Source: Ustilaginoidea virens
Taxonomy: Eukaryota > Ascomycota > Sordariomycetes > Hypocreales > Clavicipitaceae
Direction: 5' to 3'
DNA: 64,000 nucleotides
NCBI RefSeq assembly: GCF_000687475.1
Contig: NC_057319.1
Coordinates: 2,711,001-2,775,000 of the forward strand
Shown: positions 11,643 through 22,888 of the stretch, piece after piece
How the letters are laid out: each line of letters starts with the position of its first letter
Position numbering within the stretch: the stretch's first letter is position 1
Translations under genes and position numbers: made by a program
The notes under the pieces: generated by a model
What the model was told of the DNA's origin: nothing
Seen by the model: the letters and a program-made list of their open reading frames with translations, nothing else
Database searches by the model: none

Positions 11643-11854
11643 GTGACAAGACAAGTCTCCAAACTGCCCTTCTCCTTTGCCACGTAGAAATCAGAGACGG
11701 GAGGGAGGAAAAATTAAAGAAAGTAAAGTGAGAAAAGCGCTTCGCTGCTTGTCATGACTGCCATACCAAAGCAGACCGACATGTCTTTGAGTAAGCCGTC
11801 ATTGTTGCTCCCCAATATTTTCTGATGCTTCAGATGCGGCGCCGTCGTGGCTCC
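11480..11854. other. convergent 3' gap with C20-A36 and A29 tracts
   Basis: Shared 3' region of the ETFRF1-like gene (+) and the methyltransferase (-). It contains a run of about 20 C followed at once by about 36 A (11514-11569) and a second A run at about 11612-11640. Predicted frames here are poly-Pro/poly-Lys artefacts. Confidence 0.75.
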
Positions 11855-13385
11855 TCATCCTTGTTGGCTTCGCGTCTTTCGCTTCTTCGCCCACCATGCG
11901 CCCACTTCGAGGCACTCTCCCAGAATGCTATCGCTATTCACCATCAGATTGCCCATCATTTTCCCCAGCCAGGCATCCCACTCATCCAGGCTCTTGTTGT
12001 TGATCTCTCTCAGAATGGGTTCAAGTGCCTGCACTTGTTGCACAACCGTGAGGAGAGCCGTCTTCCGGAGGGCTATTTGGCCCGCCGTGAGCGTTTTCCC
12101 CATCTTGTGCTCCTTGCCGCGTGCCTCCCCCGTTTGCTTGCCGTCTTGGGTCACGACACCGCCGACGCCTTCGCGCTCCCAGCGCACTTCGCTGAGGGGA
12201 ATGGCCAGCCGCCTCGTCCTGACTTCCGTCAACGTCTCGGATTCTTGCAGGAGCAGGGGCCCGACCAAGGTGCAAGGTACAGCGCTGAGATCTCGGCTTT
12301 CGAGCGCCCGGGTCAGCCAACCGTTGTATTCGACGAGGTATTCGTTCTGCGGAGCTGTCAGGGGAGTGTTTGGGGAAAGCAGATAAGCCCCGAGGCTAGA
12401 GGCAGCCTCTTGTTCGTCTGCTTCGTCGACAGTGGGCGCGGACCCAGGCACATGTGGTCTCAACATGCGGATGAGATGATCCGACTCCCAGAACTCGAGC
12501 GTGCCGCCTGGTCGGAGTATCCGTAGGTACTCGTCGATGAAGCCCTGATGCTGCGCATTCGTGGTGGCCAGGCTCATGTCCTTGACCATGATCAAGTCGA
12601 ATTCTTCCGATGCCAACGGCCAGGGCAGCTGACGGATGTCGTGGTGGACAAACTCCCACTGCATGTCTCGGTCTGGCTTTGGAGCATCTGCCGCCGTGAT
12701 GGCGGCGATGTCGATTCCTGTGAAAGAGATCTGGCTGTGCCCGCGCTCCTTGAAGTACCTGTGGCACATCATGCTCCAAAATCCCGAGCCGCATCCGACC
12801 TCCAGCACCCGTTGAGGAGGCTTTTTCGTAACCGAAGAGGAGCATACTGGGGCCCCGAAGAGCTGGATGAGCAGCAGAGATCGCAGCGACTGGCGGTGAG
12901 TCTCGGTCAAGTCTGACGGCAACGGGTAAGGAAGCGACGTGTCGTTCAGGTATGTTCGCCCGTTTCTCTGAACAAAGGGCCGGGAGAATAACGGGTTCTC
13001 CCCTCCTTGATTGTCCAACGTTGTAGTAGTTCGAGCCGAGAGCGAGGCTGCGCGGCTGGCGGATGAGAGAGACTCGGCGCTGACGGCGGGCATGTTCAAC
13101 TGGGGGGGTGGGGGGGGGAGGGAAGGATGTATTGTTAGGAGAAGGGGCAATCCCAATCTGCACTTTGAGCAATGGCATCACGCATCAAGGGGCAGGATTG
13201 CATTGCAAAATCTGTGACGGGAAAGGAAAATGGCTTACCTCGACTCCATGAAGCCCATCCGCAGCATGCCTAGGTCGGTGGCAATGGCGGCGAATGGAGC
13301 TTGCCTTGTCTGCATGGGCAGGCGAAGGCGTTAAAGGGGAGGCACCAGAGGTAGTGGTAGACAGGGGCTGAAAGCGGAAGGGCAT
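11855..13385 (-). CDS. SAM-dependent methyltransferase, fungal, substrate unknown
   Basis: Class I methyltransferase. Proposed exons 13385-13239 and 13099-11855 join in frame to 463 residues, with MPFRFQPLSTTTSG at the start. The nucleotide-binding motif I is RVLEVGCGSGFWS, followed by the acidic end of strand 2 (FTGIDI), a post-motif DLIMVKDMSL and LRPGGTLEFWESDHL. An upstream segment NGRTYLNDTSLPYPLPSD and the LLLIQLFGAPV helix resemble a conserved filamentous-fungal family without a known substrate. The N-terminal 49 residues are low-complexity and the first exon is the weak part. An alternative acceptor about 58 nt earlier on the coding strand would join a different upstream frame (GFMESR). 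Similarity to LaeA is limited to the shared fold; I do not call it LaeA. Confidence 0.7.
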
Positions 13386-16300
13386 GTGAGCTGGAGAGCC
13401 AGCGGCTGAATTGCTCTGCCCCGCGGCGGGGCGGTCCGCCTGCAGGGACGTCGTCTTCGTCGTCTTCGTCGTCTGGTTAGAGGGCTGACTGCTTCGGCTG
13501 CTGCTTGAAATCCGCGTAGGGCATAGTTGGCAACTTGAAGTTGGACTGGGAGTATCAGTCTGCGCTGAAGAAGCCGAGCGGGAACGACAAGCTCTATGGT
13601 CATGGCCGCGCTCCGAGGTTCGCTGCAGTTGCAATGATTTAAAAGTCCGGCGATGGTAAGGTAGAGGGGGTGGGGCTATGCCTGCATTAAGAAGAAAGGC
13701 GACATTGAAACTCATTTCCGCGACCAAAGTCTGCTGCTTGGAAGCGGAAGGAAGAGGCAAATGACGGTTTAGACGAGGCCTGCTGGTGCTCTGGGGCAGG
13801 GGTGCCAGATCCGGGGACCTGCTCAGAGCAGCTTCCGGGTCAAAAAAATCCTTTAATATCGGAGGTGCGAAAGAAATATGAGCAACCAGTAATGTGCCCG
13901 GGACTATGAATTGAGTCGACGCGTTTCTTTAAGGCGACGCAAGAATATCGCCAAGACGGGGGCTCTTTTTCCCAGTGGAGCTGGGCTTGGTGCTTTGTCG
14001 TGAGATTGGTGGTGGTTTCGGGTCAAAGCGTGGGCGAATAGAGAATCGGCTTTTGTTTATGCGAGGTCCAGCACGGAGTAGTTCGTTGAAACTATATATA
14101 TATTTTTTTTTGCTTAAAAAAAAGATTACAAGTTCAACCCTCTGTACCGGTTGTCAAACTGCCGCTTGCACGGCGTGGCGTTCGGCTGAAAGAATTTTGT
14201 GAATACAGCGTCGCGTAGGGTTTCGTTTCTTTGAACCAATTGACGCCGCGCAGAGACTCTCCTGTCTTCCAGCTTAGATGAAGGACCCTCCCAAAGGCTT
14301 TGGTTGGCAGCCGATATTGGGGGTAAAGCCTGTCGGTGGTGCTGGGAAAGGAAGGATATGGGCTGGCGTCTGTGCGTACTTTTGTGACACTGGTGAGAAG
14401 TGGTTTATGATGGAGGCTCAAATCGGGTTATGTTTCGGTGCAACAAAAAAAAAAAAAAAGCTGCTGATGCGTCAGTGGTCTGCCCTGGCTCTTCCGTTAG
14501 TAGCTGCGAATGTAATCAAGACCTGCTGCCGAGATATGGTGCCTTTGTCGGTTTGACATACCACATGTTGGTCAGTCTATCTCTATCTGCCTTGGCCAGT
14601 TCACTCTGGAGCATACATCAACCAAAAACCGCCGCGGCCGGAGAATGTGTTTGGTCTGTTGGCCACGTTGGATAAAGCCCACATGTCGATAAGTAGGTAG
14701 TTTTATGCCGGGTTACAAGAGGGCTGTTTCGCTGACGCAAGAGGGAATAAGAGCTTTTGAGGGCTGCCAACAGGCAAGACCGTTAAAGACCGTTAAAGGC
14801 CGTTTAAAAGACGGGAGAAAGATGTAACGACTTTTCCACAGTCTCTGCATAGCGCGAAGTTAAGCGCGACAAGGAAGAGAACAAAGCCCTAATGGAAAAG
14901 AGGGGGGGGCGCGTCGGCAGACGAGGAAGCCAAGAGAAGAAAAAAGATATGGCTGGTGTGCCCTCGTGAGCAGTTTCCCAGGGCTAGAAAAACCACCTCG
15001 GTACGTGACGTGACTTGCGAGCAAGTCGAGTACGTTTCAAGGCGCTGCGTTTTTCTTGGGCTCTCAGCGTGCCTGGCGGGGGGCCGGGGGGCTATCCGGG
15101 CATGCGGGAGATGGGGATCTGCGTGGAGGCAGCTAGTAGCAGCGGGTCACGACGTGTACCTCCGCGCGCGGAGTACGGAGAAGTCCGTAGGTTGATCTGA
15201 TTCGCCTGCGACTGCCAAGCGCCCAACCTCGAGGTGGGTGAAGTGAAAGACCGAAAGACCAGCAGGAGCACTACGGAGTACAAAGGCTAGAAAGGGAAGG
15301 GAAGAAAGGCAAGGGAGCGGCCGTCTGCCCTGGTTTTTTCGCCCCCCTGGCCTCCATCAAATGCCTGTCCAAGTCGGCTTTGGGCTTGTTGGGCTCTCAG
15401 GGTCTTTAGTTGACACCACCAGACGAGACGGCAATGACGTTGGGGACAGGGGTTTTTGTTTCAGGGAGATGCTGCTGGTGTCTCGATTCCGTGCCCTTTA
15501 ATGCATCTAATCTATCTGTGCAGTGTGGATTGAGGGCTGCCCAATAGAGAGAACCGATAACCGATAACCGTAATGAACGGATGCACCAGCCGGTACTCCG
15601 TACATACCTTGGTGCTGACGATCAATTGAAAGCTCATCTCGCAGCCGCTTTCCTTTCTTCCAAAGACTTCGACCAGCCACAGTTGCCCACATGCGAATAA
15701 TACCAGGTTGACGTAACCCAAACAGCAGCCGCGGTGCATCACATCAGCCTAGGCACCTTACCTGGTACGGTAGGCACTTGGGCAACTAGGTAGGTAGGTA
15801 CCAGACATGCTCAGCGTAATCAAGCAGCACGAGATGAACGATGGAATTCAACAGGTCACCGTGCGGTCATTGAGATAATGTACTGGCTTCTCAGGGCATG
15901 CCTGGACTTCAACGACACTGCCAGAGTCTGTTGAATGTTCGGTGCCATGATCAAGCTGGCAAGCTGGCAAGCTGGGGGGTCCTCGATAGTGACTGGAGAG
16001 ATCCAGCCGCGCCTGCACAGTCCAAAGGGCTCCAGCTTCCCGAAAACGAATCTGTTGCAGACTAACCAGACGTTGACATCGTAGCGGGAACTGGCGAGTC
16101 CCACGGTAGGAAATGAGCGCCGCCACGATGGATGCAGCTGAACCAGACGTTTAAAAGTCCGGTAGAAGCGCCTCTCGTTGCTGCTTGCGTTCTGCATGAT
16201 ACACGAAACCAGCTATAAGGAGGCTCTGCCAGGTCTTAGCTAGGCATCGCCGCACATCAGCCCATGCGAGGTGTCATGAGCTCCAACGTGTCTGTCCCTC

Positions 16301-17532
16301 AAACAAACCCCGAAGAAAAGAAGCAACTCCCAGCCGACAAGCTACTTGCCTGGTCAACGAAAACGACTCCAATGTAACCAGCGAGTGACCAAGGCCGCAT
16401 CGGAATTCCAGGCGCAGGGATGGCTTGTGGCTCGTCTTGTCAAACTGCCATGCTCAACAAAGAGCCTTTTGACGCAAAGCTCATGGACCTATCCTATCCG
16501 CTCATAAGTCTTTGCCTGTTTTCATCTTGACATAACATAAGAGTTGAGTTTCGGTCGACAATGGGAACTTGCTCGTCTTGCACGTGACCTGAAGCTGTTC
16601 GCAAGGGCCGTTGCGATGCGGAGCCAAGCGGAGCCAAGCGGAGCACGTGACCAAGCTATCCGTTGCTCTCGCTCAACGCAATCACGCACGACTGGACTGG
16701 GCAGGCAGTCAGTCAGTCTGGCAGCATCCAGTCTGGCATCCAGTCTGGCAACCGGGCGAACAGCTTTCTAGTTTGCACTCAATATTCGCCGCCAGTATTC
16801 TGCCCAAGTATATGTTGGTATTTTCACTAAACTTACCCATCATCGCGCTCATTCTACATTGTATGTGCCTCGTGCTGTGCTCCGAACCGCCTCTGACTCG
16901 GAAAACCGCCGCCGTTTGGGGCAAACCTGGTTTCGTGTCAAACCTCTCTACTAGGGCAAAGCTGAGCTAACTCCCGTCTCTCCCTTTGGAAAAAGGATAG
17001 CCTACATCCCGCTCAACAATCCAGCTTCGTTTATTGACTAGATCAACCACTCCTTCGCTCGCGCAGCCGCCGCCCGTTGTTGATCTCTTGGTCTATTCGG
17101 CCTGGCCATCCTCGTGTGAATTGCGACTCCACGAGTCCTCTGTTCACGCCCCCCCCCCCTCCAACCTCTGATGTGGCATTGAGAATCGCTGCGTTACATC
17201 CTCCTCAGCAAGTCCCGGACTCTGGCGAGAGCATATGCTGCAAAGACTCTGACCACGAGAGCCCATGCGCAAACGCGAGCGTCACACTCTACCGTTTCCC
17301 TTCATCTTCGCCTGGTAGGCTCTCGAAAAGAACGCCCGGGTCCGAACCACGGCGCACCAACCCACCAAATGACAGATGGTGACTCGACCGAGCTTTGGTG
17401 ATTCGATAAACCAAGCCTCCTGCTAGTATCTGCTGGCGTCGATAAGCAGATTTCCCTCCTTTGCTGCCGAGCCCTGTGCCGGCGAAGCTCTTTGCCCCCT
17501 CACAATTGCCAGCTTGACATAAATCCTACGGC
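13386..17532. other. 4.1-kb gap upstream of methyltransferase and CCR4
   Basis: Long divergent intergenic region with short unconvincing frames. It holds an inverted pair of the TACGGAGTA motif (15272 and 15594), a GGTAGGTA run near 15789, and tandem GTCTGGCATCCA units near 16725-16745. The last few hundred bases are CT-rich and probably belong to the CCR4 promoter and leader. Confidence 0.55.
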
Positions 17533-19772
17533 ATGTACTCTCAAAACCATCAACAGCAGGGCCACAATGCTCGGCTGAACGGGGCCGGCCGGGGGATTCC
17601 CAACATGCTCTACAACTTCCAGCAGCATGCCCAGCACCAACACCCGTCCCAGCCCCAGCACCACCAGAGTCTACAGCACGACCACGGCCTCTCTTCTGGA
17701 AACGGTCTCGGCCATCACACACCCTTTGCAACCAACGCCCTCACCAATTCAAACGCTTTCAATTCCGGGGTCTTGTCCAACGGTCATGCGGCGACCTCGC
17801 GCAATCAAGCTCCGCAGAACGAGATGTGGCAAGAACAGCTGCGCATGCACAAGGAAGCAGAACGAGCTCACTCGGCCATGACCGATCAACAGCAACCTCA
17901 CTACTACGCGAGACTTAAGGCGTCCGAGAATAGAGGAATCGGTGGTCCGTCCCCTAGTCGCGGTAGGACTCAAGCCGACGGCGAGAACGACCCGGAAGAT
18001 AGGAGACGCCCGTATCTTCTTGAAAGAGAGACGACTCGGCAGGATTGGCACAACATGGACATGTCGGGACAAGGCCTCCGGAACCTAGCCCCCGAACTCT
18101 TCCAATACAAGTTTCTCAACGAGCTCTACATCGCCTCCAACAAACTCACGCGGCTACCAAAAGAGATTGGGGAGCTGCGGCAACTGCGACACCTCGACGC
18201 CTCCTACAACCAGCTATCCGAGCTACCTGCCGAGCTTGGCATGTGCACGTACTTGAAGAATCTGTTACTCTTCAACAACGACATTCGCGATCTCCCGTTC
18301 GAGCTTGGCTCTCTCCATCTTTTGGAAATGCTGGGAATAGAAGGGAATCCTCTTGATCCGGCCTGGAAGCAGGAAATCGTGGAAAAGGGCACAAAGAGAG
18401 TGATCAATGCTCTCAGAGAAGGTGCTCCAAGTAAGTTTGCCAGCAGTCGCCCGCAGGTTCCCATGACAACGCCCATGACCTGGACGTTGTTCATGAACCA
18501 CTCATGTAAGATGTGCGTGCTAACTCGGCATGCTTCTTGCTTCCACCAGTGCCCGAACCCCCGGCACCACGCAAGGACATTATCATACAGGACGATGTTT
18601 CGCCGACTTTGGAACGAATCAAGGTCTTCTCATGGAACATCTTGTGCGACAAGTACGCGACACCTCAAATATACGGCTACACCCCGACAAACGCGTTGGA
18701 TTGGCAGTATCGCAAAGGTTGCATCCTGCAGGAGCTGAGACTCCGCGATGCCGACTTTTTAAACTTGCAGGAGGTGTCGACGGATGCGTTCAAGGAGGAT
18801 CTGAGTCCCGAGCTAGCGCAGATGGATTACAGGGGCGTCCATTGGCCCAAATCGCGCGCCAAAACCATGGCGGAGAGAGACGCGCAAACAGTCGACGGTT
18901 GCGCGGTGTTCTATAAGCAGAGCAAGTATATTCTGCTGGACAAGCAGCTCATTGAATTCGCAACGATTGCAATCAACCGGCCCGACATGAAGAACCAGCA
19001 CGACGTCTTCAACAGAGTGATGCCCAAGGACAACATCGCCGTGATTTGCTTCTTCGAATCTCGCCTTACTGGCGCGCGCATAATCCTGGTCAACGTACAT
19101 TTGACCTGGGACTCGGTGCTCGCGGACGTAAAGGTGATCCAGACGGGCATTCTCATGGAGCACCTGACGAAGCTGGCCGAGAAGTACGCCAGATGGCCGG
19201 CTGTCAAGGACAAGAAGCTCATCACAGGACCTCTGGCCGACAAGGCCGAGGCACCCAAGCCTCAGGCCGAACCGGGGCCAAGCCAGGAGTATCGTTCAAA
19301 CACGGACATACCAATGCTCGTGTGCGGAGACTTCAACTCGACGGAGAACTCGTCGGTGTACGACTTGATGTCGATGGGCCGAGTCCCCCCGAATCACCCA
19401 GACCTGAGCAGCTACCAGTACGGCAGCTTCACGAGAGATGGCATTGAGCATCCCTTTAGTTTGCGAGATGCCTATGCACACATCAAGAACACGGCCGACG
19501 AGATGCCCTTTACCAATTACACGCCAGGGTTCGCCGATGTCATTGACTACATCTGGTATTCAACCAACACGCTGGAAGTAGTCGACTTGCTGGGCCCTCC
19601 AGATCCCGCCTATCTAAAGAGAATGCCTGCCTTTCCTCACTGGCACTTCCCGGCCGATCATATCCAAATCATGGCCGAGTTTATCATCAAGGCAAGGAAG
19701 GAGAAGAAGCAAAACCCAGACAGGGAACAGCAAGCCGATTCAAGCGGTGTCTCGGCATCAGGACGAGGTTGA
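17533..19772 (+). CDS. ccr4: CCR4-NOT complex poly(A) deadenylase Ccr4
   Basis: Catalytic exonuclease of the CCR4-NOT complex, which shortens mRNA poly(A) tails in the cytoplasm. Two exons, 17533-18430 and 18550-19772, join in frame (GAP-MPEPPAP) to 706 residues. The N-terminal 170 residues are rich in Gln, His and Asn. Leucine-rich repeats follow at about 185-275 (LPKEIGELRQLRHLDASYNQ) and serve in yeast to bind Caf1. The endonuclease/exonuclease/phosphatase domain covers about 325-680. It has the motifs VFSWNILCDKYAT, the metal-binding Glu in LNLQEV, the Asp in LVCGDFNS and the His in PADHIQIMAEF. Length and order match filamentous fungal Ccr4. All key catalytic residues I looked for are present, so the gene appears functional. 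Confidence 0.93.
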
Positions 19773-20858
19773 CATGTATGGTGCGAACGAATCTTTACTG
19801 ACGGAAGGGCGGGGAAACGGGGGAGGGGGGCGGGAGAGTTCAAAGTCGTGTTTGTCTGCTCGTTTTGCTTCTCCTTTCCTTTAAAATCTTTTCATCTTTT
19901 TTTTTTGTTTCCTCCCCGCCTCACTTCAGGGTGCTGCGAGTAGGTGATTTTGCGAGCACCCCACATCTGGATGTAGTTTTGTTTCTCTTTTCTCTTTTTT
20001 CCTCGTGCTTTTCTTTTCTTTTTTTCTTTTTTTTCTTTTACACTGAGTCTCTTGGGTTCCTTTTGCAGAGGGAGTTTAAAGGATCTTTGACACGGTCAGG
20101 AGAGGGCGGACCAAGCGACGAGTTGTACCTGTATCATGTAAACAGACGGGAAGGGACGGGGGCCGGGAGCGGTTTACGGGATGGCAGCGAGGGGTTGGGG
20201 GGGGGGGGGGGGGGGGGGAGGGAAGGAGTAGCGATCTGTAGGAGTTGATGGATTCTTTTTGTTTTGCCGTGCTGGAATGTGAAGGCGTTGAATCTGCGCT
20301 GGATCGGCGTAAGCGTTGCGGTGCGTCATGTCCTTTCCCCGCCGGCCGGACTTGGAACCCCGTGAATGCAAAGGCTCGCATGTCATCCATCATCCATCAT
20401 CCATCATCCATCGTGTGTGGTGGATCCGAGTCTGGTTGGTTGGCTGCGTCGACAAGTCTCGCGGGCTGGCAAGGAGGCGGACAGGGGGAGCCCCGGGCCG
20501 CTACGGGGGCCAAGGTCCCGTTGAGCATTCATTGCCGATGGCTACCGTTACGGATGGCTACATGCAGGACGGTTCAGCTGGGCATCGGGCTCCCTTGGGA
20601 CAAGAGGTGGGCACGGCCGGGCGCCGGATGCGGAGTTTTGATCCATTGTGTCTTTGGCTCGGGTGTCCGGGCTGGCTACATGCCCAGAGGGTATCCGGGA
20701 CGAGGGCCGGGACGAAAAGAAACACCGGAGAGCAACTAGATACTTGGTAGTGATACACAATACATGGGCGGCCTGGCCCCGGGGGCCAAGAGGCTCCCCC
20801 GTCATATCATGACCCCGAAACGCCAAGCGCCCGGCGCCCAGCGCCCCAGCGCCCCAGC
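19773..20858. other. convergent 3' gap between CCR4 and carrier gene
   Basis: About 1.1 kb with T-rich stretches, a G run at about 20196-20218 and a 7-bp tandem repeat (ATCCATC) at 20383-20412. No gene seen. Confidence 0.6.
20383..20412. repeat. ATCCATC heptamer tandem repeat
   Basis: About four direct copies of a 7-bp unit in the 3' intergenic region. Confidence 0.85.
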
Positions 20859-22283
20859 CTAGCTGAGCAGGATGTCGTAGCCGTCCTTGGTGATCCTCAC
20901 CTCCTGGGCCCCGTAGCCGTACTTGCGCCGAATCAGCTCAAAGATGACCAGGCCGGCGCTTGTGCTGGGGACCTGGCGGATCGCGTTCCACCAGAACCCC
21001 CGGTACAGCCACGTCGTCAAGCGCTGCCGCTCGGCAGCCGCCTCGGCCTTGCACGCCGCCCACGTCGCCCGGTAGGCGCGGCAGTAGTCGCGAAGCATGC
21101 GCCACGGCTGGTCGCGGCGGTGGCGGCGGCGCTGGGCGGCCTTTTCGTCCAGCTCCTCCAGGCGGTCCCAGTGCTTGGCCTGCAGGTGGGACAGGGGGTG
21201 CAGGAGCAGCTGCTGGCAGAGGGACGCGCCGAACCCGGCCGCGAACAGAAACATGGGCTCTATGGCGTAGTGCGGTCGGAGGACGCTGGCTTTGCCGTCC
21301 GCCGCCGCCGCCGCCGCCGCGCCCTGCTGCGAGGGGGGTCTCTTGACGGCCAGCAGGTCGACCGTGTCTTGCTCCAGCCCGCCGTAGTACCAGGTGACGA
21401 AGCGGTAGTACCCCTGGGCCTTGACGTACTCAAACGTGCTGAAGAAGACGGCGCTGCCCAGGCTGTCCTTGGCAAACGACAGCCCCCAGCCGGCGAAGAC
21501 GCCCCGCAAGCCAATCTCGCGCAGCTTCTCGGCGCCGAAGCTCCACATGCTCCGGGGCCGGCCGCTTCCGTCGCCGGGCATCAGGTCGTGGTGGTCGTAG
21601 CGGGCCTGGAGGGCGTCCAGCGGCGCGGCGAGCACGCTCTGCAGGCCGCCGGCCAGGAAACCCGCGGCAAACGTGCTCGCCGGCGACGGGGGCGGGTACA
21701 CCCTCTTGGCGGCCTTGGCGCTGCCCTGGTGCAGATGGCCCAGCAGATGCAGGTAGCTGGTGTACAGGACGGCGCCGACGCCGACGTTGGCCAGGAGCGG
21801 AGGGAGAATCTGGTGCGGCACCACGCTCCACCCCTGATGCCGCACCGCCGAGGTCACGACCCCGGGCGTCGTGCTCGCCAGCCAGATCCAGGCGCGCCGG
21901 AGGAAGACGCGCGACCGCGACCGCGACCGCGACCGCGACCCCGACCCCGACGCCGAGCCGTCCCGCGCCGCGGCATCGAGCATGCGCGTCAGCTGCTGCT
22001 GGTGGACGGTCCGCGCGTACGCCAGGTAGTCCACGCGAGTGCGGAAGAAGGCCTTGGCCGGGGCGCGGAAGTAGAAGGCGACGAGCTGGGCGCTCAGAGC
22101 TCTCACGCCGGCCGCGGATGCCGCCGTGGCGGCGTTGCTGCGGGGTGCTCGGTCGGGATAATCGTGGGGGTTGGCCAGGACGGGCAACACGCCCATGGAG
22201 GGTTCCGGAGTCCAGTTGTTGGGAACCGGGGGGGCCGAGGGGGCCGGGGGGGCCGGGGGAGCAGCGTCATTGCGGCCGGGCAT
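20859..22283 (-). CDS. mitochondrial-carrier-like protein, fungal type
   Basis: Single-exon protein of 474 residues, longer than the usual 300 of solute carriers. The frame is open upstream, but the first ATG is at 22283 (MPGRNDAAPP). The N-terminus is Pro/Ala-rich, and an Arg-Ser repeat lies at about 110-125. Two carrier signature motifs are visible: PLDALQARY in the middle and PLSHLQAKHW near residue 385, each preceded by a hydrophobic helix with small residues (FAAGFLAGGLQSVLAAP and FAAGFGASLCQQLLLHP). The second part of the signature appears in degenerate form (GLRGVFAGWGLSFAKDSLGS; WLYRGFWWNAIRQVPS). The first repeat is hard to see, so this may be a degenerate carrier with a structural role rather than a transporter. 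Its substrate is unknown. It lies in the same direction as the amidohydrolase gene upstream, 605 bp away. Confidence 0.7.
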   Translation of the reverse strand: MPGRNDAAPPAPPAPSAPPVPNNWTPEPSMGVLPVLANPHDYPDRAPRSNAATAASAAGVRALSAQLVAFYFRAPAKAFFRTRVDYLAYARTVHQQQLTRMLDAAARDGSASGSGSRSRSRSRSRVFLRRAWIWLASTTPGVVTSAVRHQGWSVVPHQILPPLLANVGVGAVLYTSYLHLLGHLHQGSAKAAKRVYPPPSPASTFAAGFLAGGLQSVLAAPLDALQARYDHHDLMPGDGSGRPRSMWSFGAEKLREIGLRGVFAGWGLSFAKDSLGSAVFFSTFEYVKAQGYYRFVTWYYGGLEQDTVDLLAVKRPPSQQGAAAAAAADGKASVLRPHYAIEPMFLFAAGFGASLCQQLLLHPLSHLQAKHWDRLEELDEKAAQRRRHRRDQPWRMLRDYCRAYRATWAACKAEAAAERQRLTTWLYRGFWWNAIRQVPSTSAGLVIFELIRRKYGYGAQEVRITKDGYDILLS

Positions 22284-22888
22284 GGCTTTGACGGCGCATG
22301 TTGAAAGGACAAGTGCGAGTCCCCGGGGTTCGGCCTGGGCGAGGGGTGATTGTCTGAAAGACGGCGAAAGCTGGATGTTTTTGGGGGTGAAGGACAAGGA
22401 AGAAAGGAAGGACGGGGGCTGACTTGACTCTGCTGGTGATGACGGGTGGTGATTGGTGGATGGTGTTGGTGACTGTTGATTGGTGACTGTGATTGGTGTT
22501 GATGCCTAAGGATTCTTCAATTCTGGTGCGACATCGGACACACTATATGCTATGTGAAAAAAAAAAAAAAAAAAAAAATCTCGTCAACACGGAGCAAAGT
22601 CGACCACATGGCAACGAGCTCTTGATCTGACGCCCGAGACTGGGTGTCTTTTCCTGGTGTCTTTTCCTCTCCGTGTCTGCGTGTCCCTCCGCCTGATCAA
22701 TCAGCAATGCTGAAGCTGCAACACTTCGCAATCTGCTTGCCAAGGCTGGCCGGCCTGGCCTGGCCTGGCCATCTCTTTCCAGGCCCGCCTCGGCCGTTCT
22801 AACCCGCCATGATCCGGCTCGCGACCGAAAGAGACGGCCCTCAAGTGGAAAGTTGGGTGAACAAATCATTCCCCCGTCACCCTCACCC
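22284..22888. other. gap between carrier start and amidohydrolase stop
   Basis: About 600 bp, with a TTGGTGATTG-type repeat region at 22440-22500 and an A run of about 21 at 22558-22578. No gene seen. Confidence 0.6.

Noticed and set aside
11855..13385. Methyltransferase as the secondary-metabolism regulator LaeA
   Set aside because: Only the general methyltransferase fold is shared. The conserved segments resemble another fungal family and no biosynthetic cluster is nearby.
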